Shown here one piece after another: positions 27,102-34,432 of a stretch of 64,000 nt of DNA. The stretch's first letter is position 1, and every line of letters begins with the position of its first letter. The position numbers and the translations under genes were made by a program. A model generated the notes under the pieces. The model worked only from the letters and a program-made list of their open reading frames with translations, had not been told where the DNA came from and made no database searches. The stretch covers positions 124,001 through 188,000 of the forward strand of contig NZ_FPBP01000008.1 of the NCBI RefSeq assembly GCF_900116705.1, given 5' to 3'. Source of the DNA: Halomonas korlensis. Its GTDB lineage: Bacteria; Pseudomonadota; Gammaproteobacteria; Pseudomonadales; Halomonadaceae.

Positions 27102-27554
27102 TTATTCGAAGCTGGTGCAGACCGGTGCCTGATCGGCGGGTTCGTGGTTTACCTCGAGACTCACCGGCTCGGTGATGTCCGTGAGGGCAACGCGCCACTG
27201 GTGGTCGATGTTCACCGGGTCGCAGCTACCTTCATCGCCCCCGCCGAAGTTGGAGTCGATCCAGTAATGAACGTCGTAGAGCTTGCCCTCCTCAAGCGCA
27301 CCGGGGAAGGTGAAGGAAAAGGCCGGATCTTCGTCTGGCGCCACGTGGCCGGATTCTGTAGCCACCACTTCCCCGGCCGCCACGTCATAGAGCGCCACTT
27401 GGATGGCCTGGTCTCCATGCGGCAAATTGAAGGTGCCGTCACCGGTAAAGGTGAGATCATGGCCATTACTGGCCAAGGCAGGCGACGCCGCGAGCAGCAG
27501 CACGACGGCCAACTGGCATGAAGCTTCCTTGCCGAGGGTGATAACGCGCGTCAT
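27102..27554 (-). CDS. Secreted protein of unknown function
   Basis: 150 residues with a signal peptide to about residue 29 (AASPALA-SNG), so periplasmic. The mature part is beta-rich and acidic, with DLTFTGDGTFNLPHGD and YDVHYWIDSNFGGGDEGSC. Two cysteines remain after cleavage (EGSCDP and APVCTS) and could form a disulfide. I do not recognise a family. A near-perfect ribosome site, AGGAGGTAA, lies 7 bases before ATG 27554. Confidence 0.8.
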   Translation of the reverse strand: MTRVITLGKEASCQLAVVLLLAASPALASNGHDLTFTGDGTFNLPHGDQAIQVALYDVAAGEVVATESGHVAPDEDPAFSFTFPGALEEGKLYDVHYWIDSNFGGGDEGSCDPVNIDHQWRVALTDITEPVSLEVNHEPADQAPVCTSFE

Positions 27555-27618
27555 AACTTACCTCCTGTATGTTTTTAGTGTACGCCCGAGGCCATAGCAC
27601 AGCCTGCCTCCCAGCATA

Positions 27619-27663
27619 GTTCATGGGGCAATGGTTCATGGGGCAATAGTTCAAGAAGCAATA
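27619..27663. repeat. Three 15-bp tandem repeats, intergenic
   Basis: GTTCATGGGGCAATG, then GTTCATGGGGCAATA, then a diverged GTTCAAGAAGCAATA lie head to tail in the gap between the secreted protein gene and the EF-hand gene. No function is evident. Confidence 0.75.
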
Positions 27664-27801
27664 ACCGTGACGCTTCAAGCTGGGATGATGATCTTACCGC
27701 AGGAATATTCCAGTCTCACAGAGACGCTCAAGCATTTTTCGCGGCTCAGGACCATGCTTTTCCTGTGACCCGATGCACCATCAGGTCCATTCAGGAGGAT
27801 G

Positions 27802-28095
27802 ATGAACATGGTCATTCACAGACTCGCCATCGTGGCATTGCTGGGATCGCTGCTGGTACCGGGGTTCGTCTGGGCCGATGGGGAACCCTTCAAGCAGCAT
27901 CGCATGGAGCAGGCTCGCGCTGAATCCGTGGCATCCCAGGGTCGCGGCCAATTCGAATACCTGGATACGGACGGCAATGGCAGGATCTCAGCCGACGAGG
28001 TCACTCAACGGGTCCTGCCGGAACCCTTCCGGGTGATGGACAGGAACCATGACGGCTACCTGACACCCCATGAGTTTCGGGCTCGTTCGATCTGA
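27802..28095 (+). CDS. Periplasmic EF-hand protein
   Basis: About 97 residues. A signal peptide (ALLGSLLVPGFVWA) is followed by two EF-hand loops, DTDGNGRISADE and DRNHDGYLTPHE, each with calcium ligands at positions 1, 3, 5 and 12. It probably binds Ca2+ in the periplasm. Three ATG codons (27799, 27802, 27808) follow AGGAGG at 27793-27798; by spacing 27808 may be the true start. A terminator-like hairpin follows at 28112. Confidence 0.87.
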   Translation: MNMVIHRLAIVALLGSLLVPGFVWADGEPFKQHRMEQARAESVASQGRGQFEYLDTDGNGRISADEVTQRVLPEPFRVMDRNHDGYLTPHEFRARSI

Positions 28096-28111
28096 GCCAT
28101 CGGCAGCACAC

Positions 28112-28143
28112 ACAGAGGCGGGGGTTCTGACGCCTGCCTCTGT
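28112..28143 (+). terminator. Hairpin after the EF-hand gene
   Basis: ACAGAGGC and GCCTCTGT pair around an internal GGG/CCT stretch, 17 bases after the stop. It lacks a T run. Confidence 0.5.
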
Positions 28144-28260
28144 CCTGATACGAGCGCAACGGGAGCTGACGACGCCTCGTGCCGGTAGCACTATAATCAA
28201 TACCCGTGTCTGGTGTTAATCCTGTTTCGGGAAGCCGATAAGTCATGCGGAGAGCAGGTC

Positions 28261-28929
28261 ATGCAGCGAGGCACCATGATCGTCGAAGATCAGCCGAGCT
28301 TGCCAGGCGTCGAGGCGACAAGCAGCGCTCGACGTGCCGCTGCACGCGTCCGCATTCGGCACCCCGATGTCCTCCTGCTGGACCGCCAGGACTTCCAGCC
28401 TGACGAGTTCGAGAAATTGCTCAGCGATCTGGCCGACACCCCCATCGTCATTATCCTGTCGCCCGGCCGGGACAATTGTCATGTGCAGCAGGCCCTGCAC
28501 GCCGCGGTGATGGCGCTGTCAGGCAGTGCCGACGCTGCGTCTCCTGCCCGAGGGGAGGCTTCCGTGCCCCATGGCGGACTCGCCGACTGGCAGATTCGGC
28601 GGATCGAAGCCCATATCGACGCGCATCTGGACGAGACGATTCACGTCCGCGACCTGGCGGCCGTGACTCGGCTCAGTCTTGGCCATTTCGCCCACGCCTT
28701 CAAGCAGACCTACGGCATCCCTCCATTGGCTCATGTTACCCGCCGCCGACTGGCACGGGCATGCGAGCGGATGCTCAACGGCGACGAGCCACTGTCGCGG
28801 ATCGCTCAGGACTGCGGGTTCTGCGACCAGTCGCACTTCACCCGGCATTTCCACCGAGCCCTGGGCATGGCCCCGCAGCGCTGGCGGCGCCTGCACGCCG
28901 AAGGCCCACGCCATGACCCTGCGGTTTGA
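28261..28929 (+). CDS. AraC-type regulator with receiver-like N-terminus
   Basis: 222 residues from ATG at 28261 (GGAGAG upstream). The first 90 residues recall a response-regulator receiver (MIVEDQPSLPG, DVLLLDRQD, TPIVIILSPGRD), but the order and acidic pocket look degenerate, so phosphorylation is doubtful. The C-terminus is a full AraC double helix-turn-helix: IHVRDLAAVTRLSLGHFAHA, then RIAQDCGFCDQSHFTRHFHR. Its last 17 bases overlap the next regulator gene, so the two are co-translated, probably to control the methyltransferase downstream. Confidence 0.85.
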   Translation: MQRGTMIVEDQPSLPGVEATSSARRAAARVRIRHPDVLLLDRQDFQPDEFEKLLSDLADTPIVIILSPGRDNCHVQQALHAAVMALSGSADAASPARGEASVPHGGLADWQIRRIEAHIDAHLDETIHVRDLAAVTRLSLGHFAHAFKQTYGIPPLAHVTRRRLARACERMLNGDEPLSRIAQDCGFCDQSHFTRHFHRALGMAPQRWRRLHAEGPRHDPAV

Positions 28930-30448
28930 CGACTTCGAACTCGATACGGCGCGCTACGAACTGCGTCGACACGGCGAGTTGCGTCGCGTGGAGCCGATGG
29001 TGTTCGATCTGCTCGTGCATTTTGCCCTCCATCCAGATCGTGTCTTCCGTCGCGACGAACTGATCGACGCCGTGTGGGCAGGGCGAGTCGTCTCCGATGC
29101 CACAGTGGCTTCCTGCATCAAGCAGGCACGCCGCGCGCTGGACGACAGCGGCGATGCTCAGACCTACATCAAGACGGTGCGTGGCCGTGGCTTCCGCTTT
29201 ACCGCGAACGTCACCGAGTCCGACCGTGCCTCGCCGGTACGCTCCGCGACCGACGCTTCCTGGACCGCCGGCAGTGACGACCCTTCCCTGCTCATCCTCC
29301 CGCTGCGTGCGCTTGCCGACACGCCCGAGCTCGTCCGGTTCGTCGACGCGCTGACCGGCGAGTTGAGTTCCATCCTCACGCGGATACCGTTGCTGCGCCT
29401 GAGCGCCCGGAGCGGATATTACCTCGACCGCCCGGTGACGCCGACTCCACGCGAGATTCACGAAACGCTGGGGGTCGACTACGTACTGGAAGGTAGCGTC
29501 GTGCAGGCCTGGCCCGACGCGGGCGCGGAGCGGGTGCGCGTTACCGTGCATCTGGCCGATGCCAAGTCCGGTTTTCGCCTCTGGGCTGAAACCTTCACGC
29601 TGGTCGGGCCGTTGCGCGAAGCTCTTGACGCCGGTGTGCTCGCCATCATCGCCAAGCTGGAACCGCAACTGCACCGCGCTATCTATCACACGGTGCGCAG
29701 CATCGATGGCGAACATAGCGCACGTCAGCTCTATCTCGAGGCCAGCGGTATTCTGGTGCTCCAGGGCTGGCATCACGAGTCCTTTGCAATAGCGGCGGAT
29801 CTCCTGCGGCGCAGTTGGCAACGGGAGCCGGGGTTCGCACTGGCGGCGGCGTATCTCTCACTGGTGCGCGGCCTGGGACATCGCTTCGAGCTCATGGGCG
29901 ACCGCGAGTCGGCCCGGACGGAGGCGCTCGATGCCGCGGAGCGCGCGTTACAGCTCGACAGCATGGACTCGACCGTGCTCGGCTTTGCCGGCTGCGCACT
30001 TGCCGATACCGGCTATCCCGACCGTGGCCTGCCGATTCTGCGCAATGCCGTGGAACTCAACCCGGCCAATGCCCAAGCCTGGGCGGCATTGGGCTCAGCG
30101 TATCTGGCCGGCAACCGCCCGGACGAAGCGATCGTTCATCTACGCCACGGCATTCGCATCAGTCCGCTCGATAGTCGCCTCGCTATCTGGGGCGCAGTGC
30201 TCGCCACGGCTCATCTGCTCCTCGGCGACCGCGTCGCCGCCCGCGAACAGGCCGAACTGGCCTGCCAGCGCGGCGATCGCTGCTACATGCCGCGCATCGT
30301 GCTGGCTGCCATCCATCGGCTCGACGGCAAGCATGACCTCGCGCGCCAGGCGATGGGCGATGCCTACCGCATCAAGCCCGACCTGTCGCATGAGCAGGTG
30401 GTCGCACTGGTCGGGCAGAAGCATGGCGCTCGGCTGATGGCGCTGTAG
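28913..30448 (+). CDS. Winged-helix (CadC/OmpR-type) regulator with TPR domain
   Basis: 511 residues. An OmpR-type winged helix covers about 1-100 (FDDFELDTARYELRRHGE, VSDATVASCIKQARRAL, YIKTVRGRGFRF). Then comes a segment resembling the periplasmic-type alpha/beta module of CadC-like regulators (LSARSGYYLDRPVTPTPREI, LGVDYVLEGSV), but no membrane helix is evident. TPR repeats run from about 290 to 500 (NAQAWAALGSAYLAGNRPDEA). It is therefore likely a soluble transcription factor sensing through its TPR part. The start lies inside the AraC gene. Confidence 0.85.
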   Translation: MTLRFDDFELDTARYELRRHGELRRVEPMVFDLLVHFALHPDRVFRRDELIDAVWAGRVVSDATVASCIKQARRALDDSGDAQTYIKTVRGRGFRFTANVTESDRASPVRSATDASWTAGSDDPSLLILPLRALADTPELVRFVDALTGELSSILTRIPLLRLSARSGYYLDRPVTPTPREIHETLGVDYVLEGSVVQAWPDAGAERVRVTVHLADAKSGFRLWAETFTLVGPLREALDAGVLAIIAKLEPQLHRAIYHTVRSIDGEHSARQLYLEASGILVLQGWHHESFAIAADLLRRSWQREPGFALAAAYLSLVRGLGHRFELMGDRESARTEALDAAERALQLDSMDSTVLGFAGCALADTGYPDRGLPILRNAVELNPANAQAWAALGSAYLAGNRPDEAIVHLRHGIRISPLDSRLAIWGAVLATAHLLLGDRVAAREQAELACQRGDRCYMPRIVLAAIHRLDGKHDLARQAMGDAYRIKPDLSHEQVVALVGQKHGARLMAL

Positions 30449-30647
30449 TAGCTGTAGTCGTCGTCGCCGCTGCCACGTAATCGCCACACGCTTGCCATCC
30501 GATCCCCCCGCAAATCCCCCGCAAATTCCCACGCGGCCCGCAAGCCGGCCGCAGTGGTGCTGCTTAAGCTGAGCTTACCGTTCGGGTGGCATCCACCAAG
30601 GCAGTCTTCCGACGGCACCTTTACAACCCACCTCAAGGAGTCCTGCC

Positions 30648-31484
30648 ATGACCCTGACATCCTCACTCAAGCCGCAGTCCGCTACGCCCGATTACACGGC
30701 GATCAAGGCCAAGCAACAAGCGGTCTGGGGCGCCGGTGACTATGCGCGCATCGGCGTCACCCTGCAGATCGTCGGTGAGCAGCTCTGCGAAGCCATGGAC
30801 CTGCGTGCCGGCCAGTCCGTGCTCGACGTTGCCGGCGGCAACGGCAACGCCTCGCTGGCCGCGGCCCGGCGCTTCTGCAAGGTCGTCTCCACCGACTACG
30901 TCGAGGCGCTGCTGGCCAAGTCTGCCAGGCGTGCTGAAGCGGAAGGCCTGGCGATCGACTACCAGACGGCGGATGCCGAGAACCTGTCGTTCGCAGACGC
31001 CACCTTCGACAACGTCATATCTACCTACGGGGTGATGTTCACACCCAACCAGGATCAGGCCGCCGCGGAACTGCGCCGCGTCTGCAAGCCCGGCGGCAAG
31101 ATCGGGCTGGCCAACTGGACCCCAACGGGCTTCATCGGCCAGTTGTTCAAGACCGTTGGTCGCTATATAGCGCCGCCGGCGGGCGTGAACTCCCCGGCCG
31201 CCTGGGGCACGCAAGACTTTCTCGTCGCGCAGTTCGGTCCGCACGTGCAGGCAATCGAGGCCCAGCCGCGGCAATTCATCTTCCGCTACCTGTCACCGCA
31301 ACATTGGCTGGACGTGTTCAGCACCTATTACGGGCCGACACTGAAGGCCCTTGAAGCGCTGGATGCCGAGGCCGGACAGGCGCTGCGCGCGGACATCCTC
31401 GCCCTGATCGACGCGCACAACCGCGCCACGGACGGCACCATGGTGGTGCCCTCGGAGTACCTGGAGATCGTCATTACCCGTTAG
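30648..31484 (+). CDS. Class I SAM-dependent methyltransferase
   Basis: 278 residues; motif I is VLDVAGGNGNASLAAAR, motif II is DYQTADAENLSFADATFD, and motif III is KPGGKIGLANWTP. It resembles UbiE/COQ5-like small-molecule methyltransferases; the substrate is unknown. AAGGAG lies before the ATG. It follows the two regulator genes by 200 bases in the same direction and is the most likely target of that pair. Confidence 0.88.
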   Translation: MTLTSSLKPQSATPDYTAIKAKQQAVWGAGDYARIGVTLQIVGEQLCEAMDLRAGQSVLDVAGGNGNASLAAARRFCKVVSTDYVEALLAKSARRAEAEGLAIDYQTADAENLSFADATFDNVISTYGVMFTPNQDQAAAELRRVCKPGGKIGLANWTPTGFIGQLFKTVGRYIAPPAGVNSPAAWGTQDFLVAQFGPHVQAIEAQPRQFIFRYLSPQHWLDVFSTYYGPTLKALEALDAEAGQALRADILALIDAHNRATDGTMVVPSEYLEIVITR

Positions 31485-31577
31485 TTGGGCGATGGGGCGG
31501 CGATAGTGCCGCCACCGGTCGCCAGGTAAGTTACTGCATGGCATCGGCAAGGCCAAGAGTGATGCTTGACGCTGCGG

Positions 31578-31609
31578 CAAGGGTAGGTAGATTGGGCTAC
31601 CTACCCTTG
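31578..31609. promoter_or_regulatory. 13-bp perfect inverted repeat upstream of the TetR stub
   Basis: CAAGGGTAGGTAG and CTACCTACCCTTG flank a 6-base loop ATTGGG. It lies 20 bases before the TetR-like stub, so it may be the operator of the former TetR regulator, or the terminator of the methyltransferase gene. Confidence 0.6.
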
Positions 31610-31629
31610 CGATTAACTGAGGCGCCAGC

Positions 31630-31773
31630 ATGCTCTCTTCACCCACCCAGGCGCCCAAGAGCCCCCATGACCGCCTCATCCATGCGGCTTCCATGCTGCT
31701 CGACAGCCACGGCAACACGTCAACGGGCATCGCAACCATCGTGAAGCGGGCAGCCCCGCTGGATGCATCATGA
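31630..31773 (+). pseudogene. Truncated TetR-family regulator (N-terminal 47 residues)
   Basis: The ORF encodes RLIHAASMLLDSHGNTSTGI followed by ATIVKRAA, the start of the TetR DNA-binding domain (helices 1 and 2). It then stops at residue 47, before the recognition helix is complete. The stop overlaps the ATG of the EamA gene (ATGA). It is probably a deletion remnant of a regulator that once controlled the exporter, or a leader now used for translational coupling. Confidence 0.65.
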
Positions 31774-32726
31774 ACCGGGCGGGCAACGAACGTCTGCTGG
31801 GCATCGCGACCGTCCTCATTGCCGCCATTCTCTGGGGAACCACCGGCACCGCAGCGACCTTCGCTCCCGAGGTCAGCGCCGTGGCGATCGGCGCCGTGGC
31901 CATGGGCGGTGGTGGCCTGTTGCAGGCCCTGCTCGCCGCGCGGCGGATCCGTCGCCATGCCAGCCTGCTGCGAGCGCAATGGCGCTGCCTTTTGCTGGGA
32001 GCTATCGCCGTGGCGATCTATCCGCTGGCATTCTATGCCTCCATGCGCCTGGCCGGCGTGACCATTGGCACAGCGGTCTCCATCGGTTCGGCACCGCTGC
32101 TCTCGGCACTGATCGAGTATCGCCTGGACGGGCTACGGCTCACCAAGCGCTGGATGAGCGGTGCGGGGCTCGGGCTAACCGGCATGTTGCTGCTCTGCCT
32201 GGCCGAGGGAAGCGGCCATGTGCCAACGGGGACCGATTCAGGTGTCATCCCTGGGGTACTGCTGGGGTTACTGGCCGGCCTGAGCTATGCCCTGTATTCG
32301 TGGACGGCACGTCGTCTGATGCAGTGTGGCATCGCCTCTCGGGCGGCCATGGGCGCCACCTTCGGTATTGGTGGCCTGATGCTGATGCCGGTACTTTTCA
32401 TCACCGGGGCACCGCTGCTGGCATCGTGGGGGAACGCCACCGTGGGCCTGTACATGGCATTGGTGCCGATGCTGCTCGGATATCTCTGCTTTGGGTACGG
32501 CCTGGCGCGGATACCTGCCAGCACTGCGACGACGATCACTCTCTTCGAACCCGTGGTCGCTGCCGGCCTGGCGGTCGTTATTGTTGGCGAACGCCTGCCG
32601 GCAATGGGCTGGGTTGGGATCGGGCTGATACTGGCTTGCCTGGTGTGTATCAGTGCGCCCGTTAACGTGGCCAAACGCCAGGCGGTCTGCTCTACCCCCC
32701 ATGTCGGCGTAACGTCTGACCGGTGA
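31770..32726 (+). CDS. EamA-family (DMT) transporter
   Basis: 318 residues with ten hydrophobic helices in two EamA repeats (about 10-145 and 155-300). The first opens with ATVLIAAILWGTTGTAATFA; the second contains YALYSWTARRLM and ASTATTITLFEPVVAAGLAV. The family exports amino acids, nucleosides or other metabolites by proton exchange, or takes up small solutes. The substrate here is unknown. Its start overlaps the truncated TetR gene. Confidence 0.9.
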   Translation: MNRAGNERLLGIATVLIAAILWGTTGTAATFAPEVSAVAIGAVAMGGGGLLQALLAARRIRRHASLLRAQWRCLLLGAIAVAIYPLAFYASMRLAGVTIGTAVSIGSAPLLSALIEYRLDGLRLTKRWMSGAGLGLTGMLLLCLAEGSGHVPTGTDSGVIPGVLLGLLAGLSYALYSWTARRLMQCGIASRAAMGATFGIGGLMLMPVLFITGAPLLASWGNATVGLYMALVPMLLGYLCFGYGLARIPASTATTITLFEPVVAAGLAVVIVGERLPAMGWVGIGLILACLVCISAPVNVAKRQAVCSTPHVGVTSDR

Positions 32727-32758
32727 AGCGGTGGGTCTTCGGTTCACAAGGCTCAGTT

Positions 32759-32877
32759 ATCATTCTGGATAACGCCAGCAACCATGGCTTCCGTCCCTTT
32801 GCGCGAAAGCAGCGGGAGTGGCTGATTCATCGCGTTCATCTCAACCACTTGTCGGCCTTCTCGCCGGAGCTGACCTG
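32759..32877 (+). pseudogene. IS630-type transposase remnant
   Basis: The frame reads IILDNASNHGF, then REWLIHRVHLNHLSAFSPEL and a stop. This matches the DDE core end of IS630/Tc1-like transposases (LDNxxxH ... REWL ... PPYSPELNPIE) with decay. No terminal repeats or upstream part were found. The following 230 bases to the catalase gene are AT-rich and probably contain its promoter. Confidence 0.65.
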
Positions 32878-33107
32878 ATCGAAACCCTCTGATGTCGGAT
32901 CACGTACCGCTGATTTAGCAAAATCCTGGCTCGCTACTAACAAAGGGAGATTTAATATAAAAGATATACAATTAGCTTTTTTCCATATTATTATTGAATT
33001 TTAACAAAAAAGAATTAAGAGGCTCAACTTGCCACCCTTCCTCGGCTTGCCTAACTTTGTTAAATACACTCCATTTATGGTGTGTAAATAACCGTCAAGG
33101 AGAGACC

Positions 33108-34043
33108 ATGTTTTATCATGCGAAGGAGTTGCAGTTTAACGCTCGTGTTTCGAAACCCGACCCCAAATTCGCGAGCCTGCTCTTGGAACAATTCGGGGGA
33201 ATGAATGGCGAGCTTAAAGCGGCAATGCAGTATTTCACTCAAGCTTTTGCCGCTCGCCAGCCATATCCAGAAATATATGACATGTTGATGGACATCGCGA
33301 CCGAGGAGTTCAGCCATCTTGAAATAGTTGGCGCAACAATTCAAATGCTGATGAATGGAGTCAATGGTGAACTAAAAGATATTTCCGAGCAATCCGAAAT
33401 CATGCAAATGGTCGTAGGAAAGTCGGAAAAGGAAAACATCATTCATGAGGCAATGGTTAACCCGATGTTTATGGTCGTAAGCGGAGGAGGGCCAACCGTA
33501 ACCAATAGTCAAGGCGTTCCTTGGTCAGGCTATTATGTGGATGCCAATGGCGATTTGACCGTCGATCTTCGTTCGGATATCGCTGCAGAAACGCGTGCCA
33601 AGATCACTTACGAATACTTGATGCAGTTTACCGGTGACCCTGAAGTAAAAGAAACCTTGAAGTTTCTAATGACACGCGAAGTCGCCCACCATCAAATGTT
33701 CGAGGCGGCACTATCAACCTTGAAGCCGAATTTCCCGCCCGGGGTTACTCAAGGCGATCCTCGCTACAGCAACCTTTATTTCAACTTGTCCAAGGGCCAG
33801 GAAGCCAGAGGTCCATGGAATGAAGGGAGCAGCCCCATCCTAGGTGAACCCTGGCAATATATAGACGACCCCCAGGCACACGTTACATCTACCGATGGAC
33901 TTCGCGAGCAGAAACCTAACGACGCGATCATGAGTGTTGAAGAAGCTGACAAAAAGAGCATGGAAGTCAGTCAACAACGCAGCGAGGAGGTCAAAAGAGC
34001 AGTTCCCAAGGGAAGCAACCAATGGAACCGCTACGACTCTTGA
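33108..34043 (+). CDS. Manganese catalase
   Basis: 311 residues from ATG at 33108 (AAGGAG upstream). The ferritin-like four-helix core carries the dimanganese ligands: ATEEFSHLEIV and TREVAHHQMFEAAL, with GGMNGELKAAM before them. It breaks H2O2 to water and oxygen without haem and acts in the cytosol. The C-terminal tail is long and polar (KKSMEVSQQRSEEVKRAV). Its codon use is clearly more AT-rich than that of its neighbours and its upstream region is AT-rich. It sits between IS630 and IS3 remnants, which suggests acquisition by transfer. Confidence 0.93.
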   Translation: MFYHAKELQFNARVSKPDPKFASLLLEQFGGMNGELKAAMQYFTQAFAARQPYPEIYDMLMDIATEEFSHLEIVGATIQMLMNGVNGELKDISEQSEIMQMVVGKSEKENIIHEAMVNPMFMVVSGGGPTVTNSQGVPWSGYYVDANGDLTVDLRSDIAAETRAKITYEYLMQFTGDPEVKETLKFLMTREVAHHQMFEAALSTLKPNFPPGVTQGDPRYSNLYFNLSKGQEARGPWNEGSSPILGEPWQYIDDPQAHVTSTDGLREQKPNDAIMSVEEADKKSMEVSQQRSEEVKRAVPKGSNQWNRYDS

Positions 34044-34173
34044 TCGGCTTAACTGCAAGCTGAAAAGACTGCATCACATACATCCGGTGGCAAAACTCAT
34101 CCATGAGAACTGTCGCCGGTATGTTTTCGCTTTATTCGTTATAACGATAAGCATCCTTGGCCGCTGAAACCGA

Positions 34174-34398
34174 GTGCGCTCGACCCTGTACCAGCCACCG
34201 GTGATTCGTCGCGACCTGGTGTGCAGCATGAGTGCCAAGCGCAGTTGTTACGACAACGCGTGCACCGAGAGCTTCTTTCCTACCCTGAAGGTCGAGGCGA
34301 TCCATAGCGTCTCGGATCGATTCAGCGTCGATACCTCCGCTCAATACACGGCAATACATTTCTATCCTATGCTCACGCCGCTCGCTGGGGCACCATAA
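34174..34398 (+). pseudogene. IS3-type transposase (OrfB) remnant
   Basis: [20 protein letters not shown] and [13 protein letters not shown] match the integrase-core end of IS3-family transposases (S-x-x-G-N-C-x-D-N-A ... ESFFxTLKxE). The remaining frame is scrambled and the ends are missing. It marks the right border of the catalase segment; recC begins 34 bases later. Confidence 0.75.
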
Positions 34399-34432
34399 CC
34401 TCTGCTCATTTATCCAGTCATGCAGGATCGCC

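Noticed and set aside
27733..27762. AAGCAT...ATGCTT pairing upstream of the EF-hand gene
   Set aside because: Six-base arms around an 18-base loop are expected by chance.
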